Positions 17,876 to 26,244 of a stretch of 64,000 nucleotides of DNA are shown here, piece after piece (the first letter of the stretch is position 1; every line of letters begins with the position of its first letter). The position numbers and the translations under genes are program-made. The notes beneath the pieces are model-generated. The model was given only the letters and a program-made list of their open reading frames with translations. It was not told the origin of the DNA and ran no database searches. The stretch is from the NCBI RefSeq assembly GCF_002179555.1, contig NZ_NHOU01000003.1:186001-250000 (forward strand), given 5' to 3'. The stretch is from Salinicola salarius (GTDB lineage Bacteria > Pseudomonadota > Gammaproteobacteria > Pseudomonadales > Halomonadaceae).

Positions 17876-19846
17876 TCATGCGTTGACCACACCATTTCGC
17901 CCCCGTGACTTGACTGCATAGCTCGCAGCATCGGCACGCCTTACCACGTCATCGACGCTCTGGTCCGACCATTGGAAGTTGCTCACCCCGATGCTGGCCG
18001 TCACTTTCCACGTGCGGCCGTTGTGTTCCAGACCCTTGGCCGCAATGCGCGCTCGCAGCGACTCGGCAATGCGCATGGCCTGGGAGAACTCGCAGCCAGG
18101 CAGCAGAATGGCGAACTCGTCGCCCCCCTGGCGGGCGGCATGGTCGCTGCTGCGCGTTTCCGCGCTCATCGCGGCCGCCACCTCGCGGAGCATGCTGTCG
18201 CCCAGGGCGTGACCGCCTGCGTCGTTGATGGCCTTGAAATGGTCCAGATCGAACATCAGCAGGGCCGACTGGGTGCCGGCTTTTTTCCAAGCGGCAAAGG
18301 CTTCCTCCAGCCGGCGCTCGAAACCGCGGCGGTTGAGCAGGCCGGTCAGCGGATCGTGCTCCGCTTCCCAGCGGCGCAGGGCATCCTCGTGCTGACGCTG
18401 GGTGATATCGCGTACGACCCCCACCTGGCCGATGATCTCGCCGTCCACCCGGATCGCAGTGGCGTGGACGTCCAACCAGTACAGCTCACCATGCTCGCCG
18501 TAGTAGCGAAACTGGCGCGCGACGTCCTGGTGCCGGAGAAGGCTCGCCTGCCAGGCGGCCACCACCGGTTTGCGATCCTCTTCGTGGATACGCTGGGCCC
18601 AGGTCGGCAGGTGGACCGGCGGCGTGATCCCCAGCAGTTGTCTCAGTGCCTGATTGACGAAAGTCAGGTTTCCCTGGGTGTCGGTGACGAACATGCCCTG
18701 GGGCGAGGCGGCCAGGATACCTTTCAGGAATGCCTTACGCTGTTGCAGGTCTTCCATGGCCTTCAGACGGCCATGCTCCACCTCATTGAAGACGTCGATG
18801 ACGTTGCGCAGCTCGGACAGGCGGGTGGCGATCTGAAGGGAGCGCCGGTGGCCTTGGCTCAGCTCCTTGAGCTGCTGGGCCAGGCGCGTCAGTGGCCGCA
18901 GGGTCAGCCAGATCACGGCCGCCATCATCGGCAGCAACAGCCCCAACACCCACCAGCCCCGCCACGTAATGCGCTCCATGACGTTTGCCAGGGGGGTATA
19001 GACCTGATCGAGGGGCAGGTAGAGACCCAGTATCCAGTCGGCGGGCCAAATCTGGCGATAGGCCGTCAGGCCCGCGCTGCTTCCAAGCAGGTTGCCACTG
19101 GCCTCGCCCTGCCAGCCATCGCGCGCCAGATCGAGCCAGGGGTCGCGCGCCACGTCCTCCAGCGTTGGCAGGTCTTGCCGCTGGTCGGGGTGATAGAGCA
19201 GCCGGCCCGAGGCCGTGGCGATCACCACATGGCCCTCGTCGCCCAGCCGGAGGCGCTGGAACCCCTCGAACAGCTCGCTGCGGGCGATCTCCACCAGGCC
19301 ACCCACGAAGCCCGTGTAGCGGCCCTGCTCCGTGTGGCGCGGTACCAGCATCATGACCATGGGCTTGCCGGAGACCGCTCCGACGAAGGGTTCACTGACA
19401 TGCGGGCGCTGCACGTTGCGCATGAAGCGCGCATAGGACCGATAGCCGATGTCCTGGCCGCGGCGACCTTCAAGCGTCGGCCAGTCATCGACGACGATGT
19501 TCTCGGCATCGACCAGAATCAGGCCCTCGAAGAGGGCGAGCAAGGGGTCATGGTTACCCCGGGCCAGCATTCCCGGCGAGGCGTCGGGATACAGCCCGGC
19601 CAGGCGCTCCAGTACCTCCAGACGCTGCTCGATCTCATGCGTGATGTCGTTGCGGATCAGCTCCGCCTCATACCGCAGATGCACGCGGTTGGATTCCTCG
19701 ACCAGCAGGGTGCCGGACTGCCAGCCGAAGGCCAGTAGTGTCATGCTCAGCAGCGTCCAGATCACCACGACCCCCAACAGCAGGCGGCCCCGCAACGAGA
19801 AGAGGTAATGATGCAGGACGTGTTTCAGAGACTGGGCGACCCTCAT
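17876..19846 (-). CDS. Membrane-bound PAS/GGDEF diguanylate cyclase (transposon passenger)
   Basis: 656 residues from ATG 19846, chosen for the upstream AGGAGTGCC; a longer ORF extends 41 codons further. Predicted order: TM1 (about 20-42), Cache-like extracytoplasmic sensor domain (about 45-295), TM2 (about 297-320), HAMP-like helix, PAS/PAC (about 370-490), and GGDEF. The catalytic GGDEF is intact at residues 574-578. The RxxD inhibitory site RSSD lies five residues before it (565-568), so it should be an active, product-inhibited c-di-GMP synthase. It is between tniR and the left end, the usual cargo position of this transposon family. The sensed ligand is unknown. Confidence 0.9.
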   Translation of the reverse strand: MRVAQSLKHVLHHYLFSLRGRLLLGVVVIWTLLSMTLLAFGWQSGTLLVEESNRVHLRYEAELIRNDITHEIEQRLEVLERLAGLYPDASPGMLARGNHDPLLALFEGLILVDAENIVVDDWPTLEGRRGQDIGYRSYARFMRNVQRPHVSEPFVGAVSGKPMVMMLVPRHTEQGRYTGFVGGLVEIARSELFEGFQRLRLGDEGHVVIATASGRLLYHPDQRQDLPTLEDVARDPWLDLARDGWQGEASGNLLGSSAGLTAYRQIWPADWILGLYLPLDQVYTPLANVMERITWRGWWVLGLLLPMMAAVIWLTLRPLTRLAQQLKELSQGHRRSLQIATRLSELRNVIDVFNEVEHGRLKAMEDLQQRKAFLKGILAASPQGMFVTDTQGNLTFVNQALRQLLGITPPVHLPTWAQRIHEEDRKPVVAAWQASLLRHQDVARQFRYYGEHGELYWLDVHATAIRVDGEIIGQVGVVRDITQRQHEDALRRWEAEHDPLTGLLNRRGFERRLEEAFAAWKKAGTQSALLMFDLDHFKAINDAGGHALGDSMLREVAAAMSAETRSSDHAARQGGDEFAILLPGCEFSQAMRIAESLRARIAAKGLEHNGRTWKVTASIGVSNFQWSDQSVDDVVRRADAASYAVKSRGRNGVVNA

Positions 19847-19994
19847 ATTCGGCACTCCTATGCTCAACGGCGACGCCACTCCCGCGGCGCAATCGGCGAC
19901 GCTTGTTCCCAAAGCCTGTTTCGGTAACACCCTACGCCATGTCCGCACAGCCCGCATGGCGACCGACATGGCGCAATCCGCTGCTTGGCGGCCG

Positions 19995-20594
19995 TCATCT
20001 TGTAAGGTCGTCCGCCTTTTCGGCCTTATCGTGGATATCGGGCTGGCTGGCCTTCAAGGCGGCGTAGAGGGCCGTCTTGCTGACCTTGATCCGTGCGGCG
20101 GCCTCGCGGACGTTCAGCCCGTTGGCCAGGTACTCCCTTGCCCGCTTCAATTTGTCCTCGGTGACGACAGGCTTGCGTCCCCCTTTGCGCCCGCGAGCGG
20201 CGGCAGCGGCCAGTCCCGCCCTGGTACGATCCCGGATCAGGTCACGCTCAAACTGCCCCAGGGCACCGAACACATGGAAGATCAGCCGCCCACCGGGCGT
20301 GGTGGTGTCGATGGCTTCGGTCAGCGACCGGAACCCGATACCCCGCGCCTCCAGGGCACTGACGACCTCGATCAGATGCGGCAGCGAGCGTCCCAGTCGA
20401 TCCAGTCGCCACACGACCAGCACATCCCCGTCGCGTAGAAACTCCAACGCGGCCGTCAGGCCCGGTCGATCCGCCTTGGCCCCGGAGACAGTGTCATCGA
20501 AGATCCGCTCGCACCCCGCCTTGCGAAGCGCATCCGTCTGCAAGGCGGTATCCTGCTCCGCCGTCGAGACCCGCGCATAGCCGATCAGCGCCAT
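19995..20594 (-). CDS. tniR: Serine recombinase/resolvase of the transposon (TniR-type)
   Basis: 199 residues from ATG 20594, with AAAAGGGGCGG just upstream; a longer in-frame ORF reads through the res-like region. The resolvase catalytic domain starts MALIGYARVSTAEQD with nucleophile Ser10, then VWRLDRLGRSLPHLIEVV and GGRLIFHVFGALGQFERDLI. The C-terminal helix-turn-helix (about 155-185) includes VREAAARIKVSKTALYAAL. It should resolve cointegrates at the adjacent repeats (20608-20710). Position and relation to the transposon ends justify the TniR label; sequence alone would give the Tn3-type resolvase/invertase family. Confidence 0.9.
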   Translation of the reverse strand: MALIGYARVSTAEQDTALQTDALRKAGCERIFDDTVSGAKADRPGLTAALEFLRDGDVLVVWRLDRLGRSLPHLIEVVSALEARGIGFRSLTEAIDTTTPGGRLIFHVFGALGQFERDLIRDRTRAGLAAAAARGRKGGRKPVVTEDKLKRAREYLANGLNVREAAARIKVSKTALYAALKASQPDIHDKAEKADDLTR

Positions 20595-20607
20595 TGACCG
20601 CCCCTTT

Positions 20608-20710
20608 TGTCCGTTAATCCGTCCGCCTATCTTATTGTCCGAAAACCCATCAAACAAGTCTATTCTCGGACATTGTCCGGGTTGGCCGTCTAATGATCGT
20701 TTTCCGGACA
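20608..20710. promoter_or_regulatory. Putative res (resolution) region upstream of tniR
   Basis: Five TGTCCG/CGGACA hexamers in about 100 bp: TGTCCG at 20608, 20636 and 20674, CGGACA at 20667 and 20705. They form two dyads of the same length, each 37 bp from hexamer to hexamer (20636-20672 and 20674-20710), plus one further half-site next to tniR. Dyad subsites next to the resolvase gene are the expected design of res. The tniR promoter must also lie here. Confidence 0.6.
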
Positions 20711-20960
20711 AAGCATGCATTATGCACGGGAGTTCTGAGCAAGCGGGCAATCGCTTTGAACAAGTGCGCTTTCCTGTTGACCAGCTGGTCGCTGATCGAG
20801 GACATCGTCTCGCCGCTCCAGACGATGAGCTTGCCAGGGCGGGATCACCGCCAGGTATTGAACGGCCTCCTCTGGGCCCTGTGGCCCTGTGTTCAAGAAC
20901 CAAATGGCGCGATTCTCCAGAATGCTATCGTCCTTGGAAGTCCGGCAGATGGAGAATGTT
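20705..20960 (+). pseudogene. IS5-family transposase N-terminal remnant, frameshifted
   Basis: In one plus frame WSLIEDIVSPLQ...GRDHRQVLNGLLWAL (about 20790-20880) resembles the start of IS5/IS427-type transposases, whose pattern is W..IE..LP...GR.RRDHRQVLNGILW. In another frame KWRDSPECYRPWKSG (about 20903-20950) resembles the following WRDLPERYGPW motif. The frame change and the lack of any C-terminal part show decay. It lies between the res region and the lysR gene, where tniQ or tniB would be expected. Confidence 0.55.
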
Positions 20961-20961
20961 A

Positions 20962-21930
20962 TCAGTCGGGCTGGTCACGGAGTCTCCTTACACTGGCCGA
21001 GCTTTCCCTAGTTGTCAGAGACGGGGTCTGGCAGGAGGACTGCGCAAATGCCTCAACCAAGTAATCGATCATCGCCCTGACCTTGGCTGGTGGGCGCCGG
21101 TCGGGGGGAAACAGCACATGCAAGCCGCCCAGGTCGAGCGTGGGCTGGTCGAGTTCCAGGGCCACCAGGGTACCGCGCGCCAGGGCCTCCCCCACGATGA
21201 AGTTCGGCTGATAGATCACGCCCTGCCCGCCAAGCGCCGCCGCCAATAATGCATCACCATTGTTGGCTTTGAGATCGCCTTGCACAGGCACCTGAATGTC
21301 GCCCTCGCGACCGAAGCTCCAGGTCCCCTCTCTCTGAGAGGGCGACAGGGTATAGCTCAGACAGTTATGGCCGGATAGTTCGGCGACGCCCCCCGGCGTG
21401 CCGTATCGTTCCAGATAGTCCGGCGCGGCACATACCCGCATCGGGCAGTCGCCCAGCCGTCGCGCCTTGAGCGAGCTGTCGGCAAGATGACCGATGCGGA
21501 TCGCCAGGTCCCAGCCTTCCTGGATCAGGCCGTGCTGGGCATCGCTCAGGCCCAGTTCGACCTCCACCTTCGGATAGCGACGGTGGAACGCGGGTAGCAG
21601 TGGCGCGATGAAGCGCACGCCGAAGGAGAGCGGTACATTCATGCGCAGCCGCCCGACCGCTTCGACTCTCTGGGCGGCCACTTCCGACTCCGCCTCGTCG
21701 AGTTCCTGCAGGATGCGCCGGCAGGCCTCGAGATAGTCGGTGCCGGCGTCCGTCAACGTCAGCCGTCGGGTGGTGCGATGCAGTAGCTTGACGCCCAGCC
21801 GGGCCTCCAGGGCATCCATGTGCTTGGTGGCCATAGCCGGCGACATGCCCAGCGCGCGTCCCGCCGCCGATAGGCTGCCGTGGGTTGCCGCTTGGGTAAA
21901 GACCCGCATCCCCGTAAAACGGTCCAGCAT
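20962..21930 (-). CDS. LysR-family transcriptional regulator of the cargo cluster
   Basis: 322 residues. The N-terminal winged HTH (FTQAATHGSLSAAGRALGMS, residues about 11-30) is followed by a LysR substrate-binding domain (about 90-295). It is transcribed divergently from the dioxygenase gene with a 122-base AT-richer space between, the usual LysR control geometry. It probably regulates the dioxygenase-SDR-cytochrome genes. The last roughly 27 residues (QSSCQTPSLTTRESSASVRR...) lie beyond the normal family end and adjoin the IS5-like remnant, so the natural stop may have been lost. Confidence 0.88.
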   Translation of the reverse strand: MLDRFTGMRVFTQAATHGSLSAAGRALGMSPAMATKHMDALEARLGVKLLHRTTRRLTLTDAGTDYLEACRRILQELDEAESEVAAQRVEAVGRLRMNVPLSFGVRFIAPLLPAFHRRYPKVEVELGLSDAQHGLIQEGWDLAIRIGHLADSSLKARRLGDCPMRVCAAPDYLERYGTPGGVAELSGHNCLSYTLSPSQREGTWSFGREGDIQVPVQGDLKANNGDALLAAALGGQGVIYQPNFIVGEALARGTLVALELDQPTLDLGGLHVLFPPDRRPPAKVRAMIDYLVEAFAQSSCQTPSLTTRESSASVRRLRDQPD

Positions 21931-22052
21931 CTATTTCGCACTCATAGTTAAAGGTGTTTGCATAAAATACCATATTCTCTTACTAAGGGAGTGAGGATAC
22001 AGTATTACCTACCTAAGTATTCACCGGGCCGCATGGCCCAAGGAATTACACG

Positions 22053-22883
22053 ATGACCAACGCGAGCGTATCGCCCCCTGATTCAACCACCCAGCCGGTG
22101 CTGTTCATTCCCCACGGCGCCGGCCCGTGCTTCTTCATGGACTGGAACCCGCCCGGCACCTGGGAAGGCATGGCAGGCTTCCTCAAGGGCGTGGCCGCCT
22201 CGCTGCCGGCCCGCCCCCGCGCGATCCTGATGGTCTCCGCCCACTGGCGAACCCCCGGCTTTCGCGTGAGCGCGGGTGAATACCCCGAGCTGATCTACGA
22301 TTACCACGGGTTTCCTGACCACACCTATGAGCTCACCTACCCGGCCCCCGGCGCACCGGCCCTGGCAGAGCAGGTCGACAGGCTGCTCTCTCAAGCCGGT
22401 CTGGCCAGCCAACGGGACACCGAGCGGGGGTTCGATCACGGTATGTTCGTGCCGCTGAAGCTGATGTTCCCCGAGGCGGATATCCCCGTAGTGCAGTTGT
22501 CGCTGCGCGATGATCTCGATCCCGCGGCCCATCTCGCCGCTGGCGAGGCCTTGGCGTCGCTGCGTGATGAAGGTGTACTGATCGTCGGCAGCGGCATGAG
22601 CTTCCACAACATGCGCGGCTACGGGGATGCGCGTTTTACCGCACCCTCCGAGGCCTTTGATGACTGGCTGACTCAGACCGTGGAGGCTGAGCCGGATCGG
22701 CGCCACGCCGCGCTTGGCGACTGGGCTCGGGCACCCCATGCGCCTCAGTGCCACCCGCCGGGCGACGAAGAGCACCTGATCCCGCTGATGGTCGCCGCCG
22801 GCGCCGCGGGGAAGGACAAGGGCCGCAAGATCTATTCGGAACAAGTGCTCAAGACGCAGCTGTCCGCCTACCGCTTCGGCTGA
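22053..22883 (+). CDS. DODA-type extradiol aromatic ring-opening dioxygenase (YgiD-like)
   Basis: 276 residues, class III extradiol dioxygenase / LigB-like fold. Family members use a single metal (Fe or Zn) to open catechol-type rings such as 4,5-DOPA. Candidate ligands: His in FIPHGAGP, His in VSAHWRTPG, His in GFDHGMFVPLKLMFP and His in QCHPPGDEEHL. The spacing GSGMSFHNMR is also typical. First gene of the cluster divergent from lysR. The true substrate is unknown; some relatives act as quinone- or catechol-handling enzymes. Confidence 0.9.
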   Translation: MTNASVSPPDSTTQPVLFIPHGAGPCFFMDWNPPGTWEGMAGFLKGVAASLPARPRAILMVSAHWRTPGFRVSAGEYPELIYDYHGFPDHTYELTYPAPGAPALAEQVDRLLSQAGLASQRDTERGFDHGMFVPLKLMFPEADIPVVQLSLRDDLDPAAHLAAGEALASLRDEGVLIVGSGMSFHNMRGYGDARFTAPSEAFDDWLTQTVEAEPDRRHAALGDWARAPHAPQCHPPGDEEHLIPLMVAAGAAGKDKGRKIYSEQVLKTQLSAYRFG

Positions 22884-22945
22884 GGCGGCCACGCCACTTT
22901 CACAGCCACCTCACATGGCAACTCACGCAATACAGCAGGAGGTAG

Positions 22946-23743
22946 ATGATGCGAATTGAACTTTCTGGCAAACAGGCCCTAGTCACCGGCTCCACCGCGG
23001 GCATTGGGCTGGCGATCGCCACTGGCCTGGCCCAGGCGGGTGCTAGCGTGACCGTGGTCGGTCGCGATCAGGCCAAGGTGGACAAGGCCGTGGCCCATAT
23101 CCAGCAGGCCAGTGGCCGTGACGATGCCAGCGGCGTGGTGGCCGACCCCGGCACCGCCGAAGGCTGTCAGGCGCTGATCGCGGCCCGCCCCGAGGTCGAT
23201 ATCCTGGTCAACAACCTGGGTATCTACGGCGGCCGCCCCTTCTTCGAGATTGACGACGCCGCCTGGGAAGAGATCTTCCAGATCAATGTCATGAGCGGGG
23301 TGCGCCTGGCGCGGCACTATGCCCAGGGCATGCAGGCCCGTGGCTGGGGGCGCATCCAGTTCATCTCCAGCGAGTCGGCACTCAACATACCCGCCGAGAT
23401 GGTGCACTACGGCGTCAGCAAGGCGGCCCTGCAGGGTGTCTCCCGCGGTCTGGCCAAGGTGCTGGCCGGCGGTGGCGTCACGGTCAACACCATCCTGCCC
23501 GGCCCGACCCGTACCGAAGGCGCCCAGGCGATGATGGCCAAGCTGGCCGCCGAGCGCGGCGTCTCGGCCGAAGAGATGGAGACCCTGTTCCTGGAGGAGA
23601 ACCGCCCCTCGACGCTGCTCAAGCGCTTCGCCACCCCCGAGGAGGTCGCCAGCCTGTGCGTCTATGCGGCCTCGCCCCAGGCCAGTGCCACCACCGGCTC
23701 CGCCCTGCGAGTGGAAGGCGGCATCGTCGAGAGCATTGCCTGA
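22946..23743 (+). CDS. Short-chain dehydrogenase/reductase (SDR) family oxidoreductase
   Basis: 265 residues. Classical SDR: nucleotide motif TGSTAGIG (residues about 14-21), NNLG where NNAG is usual, catalytic Ser in ISSESAL, and Tyr-Lys in HYGVSKAALQG. AGGAGG sits three bases before ATG 22946 and six before the next ATG (22949), so the second may be the real start. It follows the dioxygenase by 62 bases on the same strand. The substrate is unknown. The C-terminal region (LAAERGVSAEEMETLFLEEN) resembles the 3-oxoacyl-ACP reductase-like subgroup often found with dioxygenases. Confidence 0.9.
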   Translation: MMRIELSGKQALVTGSTAGIGLAIATGLAQAGASVTVVGRDQAKVDKAVAHIQQASGRDDASGVVADPGTAEGCQALIAARPEVDILVNNLGIYGGRPFFEIDDAAWEEIFQINVMSGVRLARHYAQGMQARGWGRIQFISSESALNIPAEMVHYGVSKAALQGVSRGLAKVLAGGGVTVNTILPGPTRTEGAQAMMAKLAAERGVSAEEMETLFLEENRPSTLLKRFATPEEVASLCVYAASPQASATTGSALRVEGGIVESIA

Positions 23744-23830
23744 TCGAGACGTCGGGACCGCGGCGATAGCAGGCGGTTTGCTAGCCTGCTAGCTTGGAGC
23801 TGCTTGAATTTTTGAAACTACCTGGCGGAG

Positions 23831-24358
23831 ATGTCGATGATCAACGATTCCAAAGAACGCTATGGCAGCGTCAGCAAGGCCTTCCATTGGCTGATGGCGG
23901 TATTGATCATCTGGCAGCTGCTCAAGTTTGGTGACCGGATCGCCGAGGGGGAGCACTGGGTAGGCCAGACCCTGGTTCCCTGGCACGTCTCCATCGGCAC
24001 CCTGCTACTGGTGTTGATCGTGCTGCGCCTGGCGTGGGTGGCGCGTCAGCGTCATCAGCGTCCGGCCCAGGACCCGGCCACTGCCAAGCTGGTCAAGGCC
24101 GGGCATGGCCTGCTCTTCGCCGGCATGCTGCTGATGCCGATCACCGGGGTGATGGTGATGCTGGGAGGCGGCTATGGACTGACCGCCTTCGGGTTGGAGA
24201 TCTTTGCGGAGAGTGAAGAGATCGCTTGGGCCGCAAGTCTCGGCAGCCTGCACTCACCGCTGGCTTGGGCGTTGACCGCGCTGGTCCTCGGGCATATCGG
24301 CATCGCCCTGTTTCACCACTTTGTCCAGCGTGACGATACGCTCAAGCGGATGCTGTAG
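23831..24358 (+). CDS. Cytochrome b561-family membrane protein
   Basis: 175 residues, four TM segments (about 17-35, 50-68, 90-108, 140-160). Candidate haem-ligand histidines: FHWLMAVLIIWQ, WHVSIGTLLL, KAGHGLLFAGM and LGHIGIALFHHFV. Members of this family move electrons between the quinone pool and periplasmic or membrane partners (for example CybB as a superoxide:quinone oxidoreductase). In this cluster it may link quinone or superoxide chemistry to the respiratory chain; that is inference. It lies between the SDR and aldo/keto reductase genes on the same strand. Confidence 0.9.
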   Translation: MSMINDSKERYGSVSKAFHWLMAVLIIWQLLKFGDRIAEGEHWVGQTLVPWHVSIGTLLLVLIVLRLAWVARQRHQRPAQDPATAKLVKAGHGLLFAGMLLMPITGVMVMLGGGYGLTAFGLEIFAESEEIAWAASLGSLHSPLAWALTALVLGHIGIALFHHFVQRDDTLKRML

Positions 24359-24422
24359 CGCGACCGTGACAGGTACCAGGCATTGCCTTCAACAGGTTTT
24401 CGACATGGGAGAGAAAAGGATC

Positions 24423-25364
24423 ATGAAAAAACGCAACTTGGGCCGCTCCGGGGTCGAGATCGCACCGCTCGTCTTCGGTGGCAACGTTTTCGGCTGGACC
24501 GCCGATGAAGACCGCTCCTTCACCCTGCTCGATCGCTTCGTCGAGCGTGGCTTCAACGCCATCGACACCGCCGATGTCTATTCGGCCTGGGCGCCGGGGC
24601 TCGAGGGCGGTGAGTCGGAAACGGTTCTGGGTCAGTGGCTGGCCCGGCGCGGGCGGCGCGACGATCTCGTACTGATGAGCAAGGTGGGCATGTGGGAGCC
24701 GCGCAAGGGCCTCTCGGCGGCCAACATCGAGGCCGCCGTCGAGGACTCCCTGAAGCGCCTGCGTACCGATTACCTGGACGTCTACTTCGCACATATCGAT
24801 GACCAGGATGTGCCACTGGAGGAAACCCTTGGGGCCTTCGCCCGGCTGATCGAGGCCGGCAAAGTGCGAACCATCGGCGCTTCCAACTATTCCGCCGAGC
24901 GACTGGGCGAGGCCCTGGCGGTCTCCCGGAATCAGGGGCTGCCCCGCTACGAAGTGACGCAGCCGCTCTATAACCTCTATGACCGTGACGACTTTGAGGC
25001 CGGGCTTGCGAATGTGGCCGAGGAGCATGCGCTCGGGGTGGTGAGCTACTTCTCCCTGGCCAGCGGCTTTCTGACCGGTAAGTATTCGAAGCTCGAAGAT
25101 CTGGAAGGTAACGCCCGGGCCGATTTCCTGAAGGGCTACTTCGATGAGCGCGGTCAGCGACTTCTGCAGGAGCTGTTGAACGTATCCGATGAGCTTGGCG
25201 CCAAGCCCGCCCAAGTAGCTCTGGCCTGGCTGCTGAGCCGCCCCGCGGTCACCGCGCCCATTGCCAGCGCCACTAGCCTAGGTCAGCTGGATGAAGTACT
25301 GGATTCCGTGAGCTTGTCGCTGCCTGAACAGGCGCTGGCCAGGCTAGATGTTGCTAGGCGATAA
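24423..25364 (+). CDS. Aldo/keto reductase
   Basis: 313 residues from ATG 24423 (MKKRNLGRSGVEIAPLVFGG) with AAAAGG upstream; the in-frame ATG at 24405 is a weaker option. AKR TIM-barrel motifs: catalytic Asp/Tyr in FNAIDTADVYSAW, Lys in LVLMSKVGMW, His in DYLDVYFAHIDD, and the cofactor-binding ending with ALAWLLSRPAVTAPIASATS. It reduces aldehydes or ketones with NADPH. In the cluster it could remove reactive carbonyls made by ring cleavage or quinone chemistry (inference). Confidence 0.92.
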   Translation: MKKRNLGRSGVEIAPLVFGGNVFGWTADEDRSFTLLDRFVERGFNAIDTADVYSAWAPGLEGGESETVLGQWLARRGRRDDLVLMSKVGMWEPRKGLSAANIEAAVEDSLKRLRTDYLDVYFAHIDDQDVPLEETLGAFARLIEAGKVRTIGASNYSAERLGEALAVSRNQGLPRYEVTQPLYNLYDRDDFEAGLANVAEEHALGVVSYFSLASGFLTGKYSKLEDLEGNARADFLKGYFDERGQRLLQELLNVSDELGAKPAQVALAWLLSRPAVTAPIASATSLGQLDEVLDSVSLSLPEQALARLDVARR

Positions 25365-25510
25365 CTGACCACCCTCCATCAACCAGGTAATCCGGTGAGC
25401 AAGCGACTAGGCTCATTCCTGTGATGGACAGGTATCAACCACTTACTTCCGGATACTCCCGTTTGTTCGAAAGATCGACAACTCGCAACACTCCCAAGGA
25501 GGTACACCCC

Positions 25511-26107
25511 ATGACCCAGGTACTGGTGCTCTACTACTCCATGTATGGCCATATCGAGACCATGGCGAACAGCATCGCGGACGGCGCACGCCAGGTGAAC
25601 GGTGTCGAAGTGACGATCAAGCGGGTCCCCGAGACGATGGACCCGGAGGCCTTCGCCAAGGCCGGCGGCAAGGCACTCGACACCCCCGAGGCGCGTCCCG
25701 AGGAACTGGCCGACTATGACGCCGTTATCTTTGGCACGCCGACCCGTTTCGGCAACATGGCCGGCCAGATGCGCACCTTCCTCGACCAGACCGGCAGTCT
25801 GTGGGCGAGCGGCAGCCTGCGCGGCAAGGTGGCCAGTGTCTTCACCTCCACCGGCACCGGCGGCGGCAACGAGACCACGATTCTCACCGCTTGGACGACC
25901 CTGGCCCATCACGGCATGGTGATCGTGCCCATCGGCTATGGTCTCGAGGCCCAGTTCGATATCTCCGAGGTCAAGGGCGGCTCGCCGTATGGCGCCGCGA
26001 CCATCGCCGGTGGTGACGGCTCACGTCAACCCAGCGAGACCGAGCTGAACCTCGCCCGTTTTCAGGGCGAGCACGTCGCCGGCATCGCTGCACGGCTGGC
26101 CGGATGA
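25511..26107 (+). CDS. wrbA: NAD(P)H:quinone oxidoreductase, WrbA type
   Basis: 198 residues from ATG 25511, with AAGGAGGT at 25496-25503. Flavodoxin-like fold: FMN phosphate loop [12 protein letters not shown] (residues about 8-19), [21 protein letters not shown] (about 78-98) and [11 protein letters not shown] (about 115-125). WrbA reduces quinones by two electrons, avoiding semiquinone radicals. It is the last gene of the plus-strand set and is followed by a terminator. A 146-base gap separates it from the aldo/keto reductase gene, so it may have its own promoter. Confidence 0.94.
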   Translation: MTQVLVLYYSMYGHIETMANSIADGARQVNGVEVTIKRVPETMDPEAFAKAGGKALDTPEARPEELADYDAVIFGTPTRFGNMAGQMRTFLDQTGSLWASGSLRGKVASVFTSTGTGGGNETTILTAWTTLAHHGMVIVPIGYGLEAQFDISEVKGGSPYGAATIAGGDGSRQPSETELNLARFQGEHVAGIAARLAG

Positions 26108-26133
26108 TAGCGCTCCTCTCGCCCTTGCCGATT

Positions 26134-26167
26134 AGGCCCCGCCCGGTCACCCGTGCGGGGCCTTTCG
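26134..26167 (+). terminator. Terminator after wrbA
   Basis: 9-bp GC-rich stem AGGCCCCGC (26134-26142) with its complement at 26155-26163, a 12-base loop and a short T-rich tail TTTCGTG. It lies 26 bases after the wrbA stop. It lacks a U-run in the minus direction, so it should not stop read-through from fruA. Confidence 0.7.
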
Positions 26168-26244
26168 TGTGTCAGGGCCAGAGGTTCAGCCCCGGGCAAG
26201 ATGCTCGGCGATGGTCCGGTCGAAGGTCTCGTGGGTAGCCGGTC

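Noticed and set aside
26172-26241. A small separate gene at the end of the tniA remnant (frame ending FDRTIAEHLARG)
   Set aside because: The frame is plausible as the tail of some other gene fused to tniA, but it is too short and has no start or family match.
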